From the NCBI RefSeq assembly GCF_028292705.1, contig NZ_JAQGLV010000159.1, positions 1-48,754 of the forward strand: a stretch of DNA of 48,754 bases, written 5' to 3'. The stretch comes from Collimonas fungivorans (GTDB taxonomy: Bacteria; Pseudomonadota; Gammaproteobacteria; Burkholderiales; Burkholderiaceae_D). The position numbers and the translations under genes are program-made. Shown here piece after piece: positions 42,247-48,754 of this stretch (position 1 is the first letter of the stretch; every line of letters begins with the position of its first letter). Below the pieces are notes generated by a model, which saw nothing but the letters and a program-made list of their open reading frames with translations, searched no databases and was not told where the DNA came from.

Positions 42247-43350
42247 ATGTCCGATCTGGCTTCTATAACCAAGCTCGCGCGCTCCGATGCGCAACTTCCG
42301 GTCAACGTCTACTTTGACGAAGCGCTGTTAAAGCGCGAAATCCAGCAATTGTTTCAGAATGGCCCGCGTTACGTCGGCCATGAACTGATGGTGCCCAACG
42401 TCGGCGATTACGCCACGCTGGCTTCTGAAAACGAGGGCCGCATGCTGGTGCGCAATCCCCAGGGGATTGAGCTGGTATCCAATGTCTGCCGCCATCGGCA
42501 GGCAAAAATGTTCGACGGCCGCGGCAATGCCCGCAACATCGTCTGCCCGCTCCATCGCTGGACCTACGACCTCAAGGGTGAACTGATAGGCGCGCCGCAT
42601 TTCGGCGAGACGCCATGCATGAACCTGTCCAGGACGCCCTTGCAAAACTGGAACGGCTTGCTGTTTGAACAAAACGCCTTCCATGTCGGCGAGAAACTGG
42701 CGCAGCTGGGCGTGGCCAAGGATCTCGATTTCAGCGGCTACCTGTTCGACCATGTCGAAGTCCACGAATGCGACTACAACTGGAAAACCTTTATCGAGGT
42801 TTACCTGGAGGACTATCACGTCGAGCCGTTCCATCCGGGCCTCGGCAGCTTTGTCAGCTGCGACGACCTGGAATGGCAATTCGGCAAGGATTACAGCGTG
42901 CAGACCGTGGGCGTCAACCACGGGCTGGCGAAATCCGGCTCGCCGGCATACAAGAAGTGGCAGGAGCAAGTGCTCAAGTTCAGCAACGGCGAACCGCCGA
43001 AGTTCGGCGCGATCTGGCTGACCCTGTATCCCAACATCATGGTGGAATGGTATCCCCACGTGCTGGTGGTGTCGACGCTGTGGCCGCGCGGCCCGCAAAA
43101 GACCACCAACGTGGTCGAGTTCTACTACCCCGAGGAAATTGCGCTGTTCGAACGCGAAATGGTCGAGGCGGAACGTGCCGCATACATGGAAACCTGCGTC
43201 GAAGATGATGAAATTGCACTGCGCATGGATGCCGGACGGCGCATCCTGATGGAGCGCGGCGTCAATGAAGTCGGCCCTTACCAGTCGCCGATGGAAGACG
43301 GCATGCAGCATTTCCACGAGTGGTACCGGAGCCAGGATGGCCTGGCCTGA
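42247..43350 (+). CDS. Rieske [2Fe-2S] non-heme iron oxygenase, alpha-subunit type
   Basis: Rieske CRHRQAKMFDGRGNARNIVCPLH (CxH-CxxH); mononuclear iron site NWKTFIEVYLEDYHVEPFH. Confidence 0.92.
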   Translation: MSDLASITKLARSDAQLPVNVYFDEALLKREIQQLFQNGPRYVGHELMVPNVGDYATLASENEGRMLVRNPQGIELVSNVCRHRQAKMFDGRGNARNIVCPLHRWTYDLKGELIGAPHFGETPCMNLSRTPLQNWNGLLFEQNAFHVGEKLAQLGVAKDLDFSGYLFDHVEVHECDYNWKTFIEVYLEDYHVEPFHPGLGSFVSCDDLEWQFGKDYSVQTVGVNHGLAKSGSPAYKKWQEQVLKFSNGEPPKFGAIWLTLYPNIMVEWYPHVLVVSTLWPRGPQKTTNVVEFYYPEEIALFEREMVEAERAAYMETCVEDDEIALRMDAGRRILMERGVNEVGPYQSPMEDGMQHFHEWYRSQDGLA

Positions 43351-43376
43351 GCATTCCCGGATCAGATAGATAACGG

Positions 43377-43423
43377 GGGCCGGGGTTGGTGCGCAGGCTG
43401 AAGCGCGCCAACCCCGGCCCTTT
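43377..43423 (+). terminator. Probable terminator of the Rieske oxygenase gene
   Basis: gggccggggttgg (43377-43389) / ccaaccccggccc (43408-43420), 13-bp perfect GC-rich arms followed by ttt; short U-tract. Confidence 0.6.
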
Positions 43424-43506
43424 GCCATTATTTAGCGCCGCCGGCATGCACTGCGACCAGAATCAGTCAGAATAGCAGCACCGCTCTTCTACTTCATTCC
43501 CGCCCC

Positions 43507-44421
43507 ATGCAATCACTCTGGATGCTGTTCGCTAGCCTCATGTTTTCAATCATGGGAGTCTGCGTCAAGCTCGCCGCCGATCATTACTCCATCGCCGAAA
43601 TCGTGCTGAGCCGCGGCCTGATCGGCATGCTGTTCATCGTCGTCCTGATCCTGCTGAAAGGCGGCACCCTCAAGACCCCCATGCCGCGCCAGCACCTGTG
43701 GCGCGGCGTGATCGGCGTGATTGCGCTGTCGATGTGGTTCTATTCCTTCAGCCTGCTGCCAGTGGCTACCGCCACCACCCTCAACTACACGTCCTCGATA
43801 TGGCTGGCGGCAATCCTGTTCGGCGCCGCCTGGTGGCGCGGCAACAGCCGCTTCGAATGGGGCATGGCGTTCACCATCCTGCTCAGTTTCATCGGCGTGA
43901 TGCTGTTGCTGCGGCCATCGTTCGACGCCGAGCAGACCACCGGCGGCATGATCGCGCTGGCCTCCGGCCTGCTCTCGGCCGTGGCTTACCTGCAAGTGCG
44001 GCGCCTGGGCAAGCTGGGCGAGCCGGAATACCGGGTGGTCTTCTATTTTTCAGGCACCAGCGCCCTCGCCGGCCTGGCGGGCAGCATCTTGCTGTCCGGC
44101 GGCGGCGTCCCGCTCTGGCACCCGCATAGCGCGCAAGGCCTGGCCTTGCTGATTACGCTGAGCCTGTCGGCCACCCTGGCCCAGATGGCCATGACGCGCG
44201 CCTACCGCCTTGGCAATCCGCTATTGACCGCGAACCTGCAATACACCGGCATCGTCTTTTCCAGCATCTGGGGCATCCTCATCTGGCACGACCAGATGGA
44301 CTGGCGCGGCTGGCTTGGCACTGCTGTAATCCTTATCAGCGGTTTGCTGGCAACGTTTTATAATCAAAAGAAGGCGCGTCCGCTCAGCTCCTTGCATGAG
44401 GAAAAAACGGTGGCCAGCTAA
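43507..44421 (+). CDS. EamA/DMT-family transporter
   Basis: MQSLWMLFASLMFSIMGVCVKLAADHYSIAEIVLSRGLIGMLFIV...; about 10 hydrophobic segments in two EamA repeats. Confidence 0.9.
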   Translation: MQSLWMLFASLMFSIMGVCVKLAADHYSIAEIVLSRGLIGMLFIVVLILLKGGTLKTPMPRQHLWRGVIGVIALSMWFYSFSLLPVATATTLNYTSSIWLAAILFGAAWWRGNSRFEWGMAFTILLSFIGVMLLLRPSFDAEQTTGGMIALASGLLSAVAYLQVRRLGKLGEPEYRVVFYFSGTSALAGLAGSILLSGGGVPLWHPHSAQGLALLITLSLSATLAQMAMTRAYRLGNPLLTANLQYTGIVFSSIWGILIWHDQMDWRGWLGTAVILISGLLATFYNQKKARPLSSLHEEKTVAS

Positions 44422-44489
44422 ACCGGTCCTTGATGAGCTGCCGAGCGTTGCCCTGCATCACCTGACACACACTTGATAAAAGGAATGCC

Positions 44490-45356
44490 ATGTCTCAAGC
44501 CCATCCCTACCAGACGCTGATTTCTGCCGCGAACCTGCTGCAGAATGCGCAAAACCCCAACTGGGTCATCCTCGATTGCCGCCACGACCTGGTGGATGCC
44601 GCTGCCGGCAGGACGGCATACGATGCAGGCCACATTCCTGGAGCCCGTTTTGCCAACCTCGACCGCGACCTGTCCGGCGCCAAGCAGGCAGCCGACGGCA
44701 GCTTCAAGGGCCGCCATCCCTTGCCTGAAACAGATGCGCTGCTGGCAACGCTGCGGCAATGGGGCATCAGCGACGATACCCAGGTCGTCGCCTACGACGC
44801 CCAGGGCGGCATGTATGCGGCCCGCCTGTGGTGGCTGCTGCGCTCCATCGGCCACAGTTCGGCGGCGGTGCTGGACGGCGGCCTGGCGGCCTGGCAAGCG
44901 GCCGCAGGCAGTTTGTCGACGGCCGAGCCGGCTCCCGCAGCCGGCAGCATCAGCGCCAAGCCGCCGCTGACCACCAGCGTCGATGCGCATGACATCCTGC
45001 ACAACCTGACCAACCCAAGGCGGACTATCCTCGACGCCCGCGCGCCGGACCGCTTTCGCGGAGAAAATGAAACCATCGATCCGGTTGGCGGCCATATTCC
45101 GGGCGCCAAGAATCGTTTCTTCAAAGACAATCTGCTGGCGGACGGCCGCTTCAAGCCGGGCCATCAATTGCACGAGGAATTCGGCGCCCTGATCAGCGAG
45201 CCGCAAGCCGCAATCATGCAATGCGGTTCAGGCGTCACCGCCTGCCACAACCTGCTAGCGCTGGAAATCGCCGGCTTGCACGGCGCTGCCTTGTATCCGG
45301 GCTCGTGGAGCGAGTGGTGCTCAGACCCGAAGCGGCCGATGGCCAAGGGCGTATAA
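44490..45356 (+). CDS. Thiosulfate/3-mercaptopyruvate sulfurtransferase (two rhodanese domains)
   Basis: Two rhodanese modules; active-site loop CGSGVTAC; YDAGHIPGARFANLDRDLSG and GGHIPGAKNRFFKDNL. Confidence 0.92.
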   Translation: MSQAHPYQTLISAANLLQNAQNPNWVILDCRHDLVDAAAGRTAYDAGHIPGARFANLDRDLSGAKQAADGSFKGRHPLPETDALLATLRQWGISDDTQVVAYDAQGGMYAARLWWLLRSIGHSSAAVLDGGLAAWQAAAGSLSTAEPAPAAGSISAKPPLTTSVDAHDILHNLTNPRRTILDARAPDRFRGENETIDPVGGHIPGAKNRFFKDNLLADGRFKPGHQLHEEFGALISEPQAAIMQCGSGVTACHNLLALEIAGLHGAALYPGSWSEWCSDPKRPMAKGV

Positions 45357-45364
45357 GCGGGTCT

Positions 45365-46183
45365 TTAGTGATGGTGGGCGTGGCGCGTCAGGAACAGCAC
45401 GATGGCGACGCCCGCCCCGATCAGCAGGATCTGCGGAATGGTTTCGCGCAGGGTTGCGCGGCGCTGCATCTGCGGCATCAGGTCGCTGACGGCAATGTAG
45501 ATAAAACCTGACGAGGCAAATACCAGCACGTAGGGAATCCATTCCATGCCGCGCTCCAGCGTAAAGTAGCCGAGCAGGCCGCCCACCACCGCCATCAGGC
45601 TACAGATCAGGTTATACACGTAAGCGCGGGTGCGCGAAAAACCGGCATTGAGCAGCACGATGAAATCGCCGATTTCCTGCGGGATCTCATGCACGATGAT
45701 GGCCAGGCCGGTGATCAGGCCCAGGTGCGGATCGGCCAGGAAGGCCGCGGCGATCAGGATGCCGTCGGTAAAATTGTGCAAGCCGTCGCCCACCAGGATC
45801 ATCCAGCCGGCTTTGCCCGCCTCTTTCTTGTCATGCCCGTGGTGATGGCCGTGGCCGTCGTCCTCGTGATGGTGCGAATGGCGCAGGATGGCGAATTTTT
45901 CCAGCACAAAAAACGCCAGCAGGCCGCCCAGCAGCACGGCGAACAGCGTATGGTTGTCGGCCTTCGATTCGAAGGCTTCCGGCAAGGCGTGCAGCAGGGA
46001 AGTCGCCAGCATGATGCCGACCGACAGGCTGACCATGCGCTCAACCATCTTGGACAGCAGCGCGAACGAAAAAACGGCAGCGGCGGTAATGCTGAAAAGG
46101 CCGGCGATCATGGTCGCCAGGAGGATTGAAACAAGTGTGGAATTAATTTTTTTTGCTCCGGCAAACAGCTTTACATGCAACAA
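45365..46183 (-). CDS. ZIP-family metal (zinc) transporter; start codon uncertain
   Basis: His-rich loop HSHHHEDDGHGHHHGHDKKE; GDGLHNFTDGILIAAAF and HEIPQEIGDFIVLLNAGFSRTRA ZIP signatures. Confidence 0.9.
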   Translation of the reverse strand: MLHVKLFAGAKKINSTLVSILLATMIAGLFSITAAAVFSFALLSKMVERMVSLSVGIMLATSLLHALPEAFESKADNHTLFAVLLGGLLAFFVLEKFAILRHSHHHEDDGHGHHHGHDKKEAGKAGWMILVGDGLHNFTDGILIAAAFLADPHLGLITGLAIIVHEIPQEIGDFIVLLNAGFSRTRAYVYNLICSLMAVVGGLLGYFTLERGMEWIPYVLVFASSGFIYIAVSDLMPQMQRRATLRETIPQILLIGAGVAIVLFLTRHAHHH

Positions 46184-46262
46184 GGTTGCAAATTAAAGCA
46201 CAGCTGCTGCATTTCAGCAAATTTAACTGCTTATCGGGGCTCGGGGGCTGCTAGCAAATATC

Positions 46263-46295
46263 CTTGTATCTGGACGGCAGGCGTCCAGATACAAG
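46263..46295. terminator. Strong stem-loop downstream of the dienelactone hydrolase gene (terminator-like, no U-tract)
   Basis: cttgtatctggacg-gcagg-cgtccagatacaag, 14-bp perfect arms. Confidence 0.5.
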
Positions 46296-46315
46296 CGCAG
46301 GCAAACACACAGGCG

Positions 46316-47230
46316 TCAGCTCACGCCGTGTTCCTTGAACCAGGCCAAAACGCGCTTCCAGCCATCTTTTGCATCCGCTTCGACATAACTGGGCCGGTAA
46401 TCGGCGTTGAACGCATGGCCGGAATTCGGATACACCACGATTTCCGACTTGCTGCTGCCCTTGGCCAGCGCCGCCTTCATCTGCGCCACATGGTCCTGCG
46501 TAATGCCCTGGTCCTTGGCGCCGTACAAACCCAGCACCGGCACTTTCAGGGTCGACGCGATGTCGACCGGCTGCTTCGGCGTCAATGCCTTGATCTCGGC
46601 CTCTGTCTTGCCTTCGGGGTCCTTGCCCCTGACCAGGCCGCCGTACCATGCCGCGGCAGCCTTGACCTTGGGGTTGTGGCTGGCGTACAGCCAGGTGATG
46701 CGGCCGCCCCAGCAAAAACCGGTAACCGCCAGCTTGTTGGCATTACCGCCATTTTTCTTGGCCCAGGCCACGCAGGCATCGAGATCGCCCAGCACCTGGT
46801 CGTCCGGCACTTTGGAAATCACGTTGACGTACAGTTCCGGGATGGATGCAAAAGCGGCCGGATCACCCTGGCGCTTGAACAGATTCGGCGCAATCGCCAG
46901 GTAACCGAGCTTGGCGAAACGCCTTGCGATATCGGCGATATGCTCGTGCACCCCGAAAATCTCCGAGACCACCAGCACCACCGGCAAATTGGTTTTGCCC
47001 TCCGGCTGCGCGCGGTAGATCGGCACGCTCAAGCCGTTTTCTTCGATCTCCAGCGCTCCGGCCGTGAGGCCCTCGGTATCGGTCTTGATCATGGTCTGCG
47101 CCGTCACCGGCAGCACGGCGGCGGCGAAGCCGGTGCCCAAGGCGGTTTTCATGAAAGTACGGCGGTCCACGCCGTCCGACAAGCTGGTTTTGGCCACCAG
47201 GCTATCGAACTCTTCTTTCAAATTCGGCAT
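46316..47230 (-). CDS. Dienelactone hydrolase family protein with Tat-like signal
   Basis: DRRTFMKTALGTGFAAAVLPVTAQ; DLH core VVSEIFGVHEHIADIARRFAKLGYLAIAPNLF; nucleophile GFCWGG. Confidence 0.92.
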   Translation of the reverse strand: MPNLKEEFDSLVAKTSLSDGVDRRTFMKTALGTGFAAAVLPVTAQTMIKTDTEGLTAGALEIEENGLSVPIYRAQPEGKTNLPVVLVVSEIFGVHEHIADIARRFAKLGYLAIAPNLFKRQGDPAAFASIPELYVNVISKVPDDQVLGDLDACVAWAKKNGGNANKLAVTGFCWGGRITWLYASHNPKVKAAAAWYGGLVRGKDPEGKTEAEIKALTPKQPVDIASTLKVPVLGLYGAKDQGITQDHVAQMKAALAKGSSKSEIVVYPNSGHAFNADYRPSYVEADAKDGWKRVLAWFKEHGVS

Positions 47231-47293
47231 CAAGCTCTCCTTTAAAATTAACCTTCAGCTATCGCACCGGCAACGCTAAGCGACACGCCGTCC

Positions 47294-48754
47294 TCAATGC
47301 GCCTCGTCCCAATTCTTGCCCACTCCGACTTCGGCAATCAGCGGCACTTTTAGTTCAGCCACGCCAGCCATCAGCTGCGGCAGCTTTTCCCGCACCAGCG
47401 CCAGTTCGTCCTGCGGCACTTCGAGCACCAGCTCATCGTGCACCTGCATGACCATCTTGGATTTTAACCGTTCTGTTTCGATCCAGCCCTGTACTGCGAT
47501 CATCGACAATTTGATCAGGTCAGCCGCCGTGCCCTGCATCGGCGCATTGATCGCGGCGCGTTCGGCGCCCTGACGGCGCTGGCCGTTGGGTGAATTGATT
47601 TCCGGCAGCCACAGGCGGCGGCCAAACACGGTCTCGACGTAACCTTGCGACTTGGCTTCCACCCGCGTCATGTCCATGAACTGCTTGACGCCGGCAAAAC
47701 GCATGAAATATTTTTCGATGTACATCTGGGCGGCGGCGCGTTCGATGCCGAGATTGCCGGCCAGGCCGAATGCGCTCATGCCGTAGATCAGGCCGAAGTT
47801 GATGACCTTGGCATAACGCCGCTGCTCGCTGTTGACCTCGGCTGCCGGCGTGCCGAAAATCTCGGCGGCGGTTGCACGGTGAATGTCCACGCCTTCGGCA
47901 AAGGCGCGCAGCATGTTTTCATCACCCGATATGTGAGCCATGATACGCAGTTCGATTTGCGAATAGTCGGCCGACACAATCACGCTGTCCGGCGGCGCCA
48001 CAAACGCTTCACGGATACGCCGGCCTTCGGCGGTGCGGATCGGGATATTCTGCAAGTTGGGATCGTTGGACGCCAGCCGCCCGGTCACCGCCACCGCTTG
48101 CGCATAGTTGGTATGCACGCGGCCGGTATTCGGGTTGACCATCTTCGGCAGCTTGTCGGTATAGGTCGATTTCAGCTTGGACAGGCTGCGATAGTCGAGC
48201 AGCACTTTCGGCAGCGGATAATCCTCCGCCAGTTTCTGCAGCACTTCTTCATCGGTGGATGGCGATCCGGACGGCGTCTTCTTGACCACCGGCAGCTTGA
48301 GCTTGTCGAACAGGATTTCGCCCAGCTGCTTGGGCGAGCTCAGGTTGAACGGCTGGCCGGCCAGTTCGTAAGCCAGCTGCTCGATCTCCAGCATGCGCTT
48401 GCCCAGCTCGTTCGATTGCGTCGCCAGCAGGCTGGCGTCGATCAGCACGCCGTTGCGCTCGATCTTTTGCAGCACTACCGAAGTCGGCACTTCGATTTTT
48501 TCGTAGATGAACCTGAGCTTGGCGTCGTCGGCGATGTGCGGCCACATGGTCAGGTGCAGCTGCAGCGTAATGTCGGCATCCTCGGCCGCGTATTCGGTGG
48601 CGCGGCCGATCTCGACTTCGTCGAAACCGATTTGCGAAGCGCCCTTGCCGCACACTTCCTGGAAGGTGATGGTCTGGTGGTTCAGGTGGCGCAGCGCCAG
48701 GCTGTCCATGTCGTGGCTGCGGTGCGATTCGAACACATACGATTCGAGCAGGGT
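47294..48754 (-). CDS. polA: DNA polymerase I, C-terminal part (5' end beyond window)
   Basis: [79 protein letters not shown]. Confidence 0.97.
   Translation of the reverse strand, partial: TLLESYVFESHRSHDMDSLALRHLNHQTITFQEVCGKGASQIGFDEVEIGRATEYAAEDADITLQLHLTMWPHIADDAKLRFIYEKIEVPTSVVLQKIERNGVLIDASLLATQSNELGKRMLEIEQLAYELAGQPFNLSSPKQLGEILFDKLKLPVVKKTPSGSPSTDEEVLQKLAEDYPLPKVLLDYRSLSKLKSTYTDKLPKMVNPNTGRVHTNYAQAVAVTGRLASNDPNLQNIPIRTAEGRRIREAFVAPPDSVIVSADYSQIELRIMAHISGDENMLRAFAEGVDIHRATAAEIFGTPAAEVNSEQRRYAKVINFGLIYGMSAFGLAGNLGIERAAAQMYIEKYFMRFAGVKQFMDMTRVEAKSQGYVETVFGRRLWLPEINSPNGQRRQGAERAAINAPMQGTAADLIKLSMIAVQGWIETERLKSKMVMQVHDELVLEVPQDELALVREKLPQLMAGVAELKVPLIAEVGVGKNWDEAH

Noticed and set aside
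45365-46183. Possible Zur box upstream of the ZIP transporter
   Set aside because: No GAAATGTTATAWTATAACATTTC-like palindrome visible in 46140-46260.

Overview
The window is GC-rich and chromosomal. Protein content and gene order (recG-oxyR-ubiA, yajC-secD-secF, tgt/queA, pilT-pilU, folE2-dxs-ispA-xseB next to a Rieske oxygenase) point to a betaproteobacterium of the Burkholderiales, probably Oxalobacteraceae/Collimonas-like; that assignment is inference. About 42 protein-coding genes are supported. Most are housekeeping: purB, secDF/yajC, tgt, queA, recG, oxyR, ubiA, proC, pilT/pilU, folE2, dxs, ispA, xseB and a partial polA. I saw no tRNA, rRNA, CRISPR array, IS element, prophage or clear pseudogene. 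The accessory part runs from about 17.2 to 37.2 kb. It holds a glycerol regulon (glpR-glpD-glpK-glpF), a LacI-family regulator with a co-directional sugar-acid gene set (glucarate dehydratase, aldose 1-epimerase, ExuT-like MFS, GH31 glycosidase, porin), glcDEF, and a LysR regulator with a second FAD-linked oxidase. The most interesting signal is at the LacI-type locus. One operator-like palindrome (22292-22313) sits just upstream of the regulator gene. Two near-identical copies form a perfect 17-bp inverted repeat (23442-23492) with centres 31 bp apart, overlapping a TTGACA-17-TACCAT promoter in front of the gene set. This predicts a self-contained, autoregulated catabolic unit for an undetermined, possibly alpha-glycosylated, sugar acid. 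Other items are a GlpR-like operator, paired DnaA-box-like repeats downstream of glpR, several strong stem-loops without U-tracts, and a Rieske oxygenase of unknown role beside isoprenoid genes.
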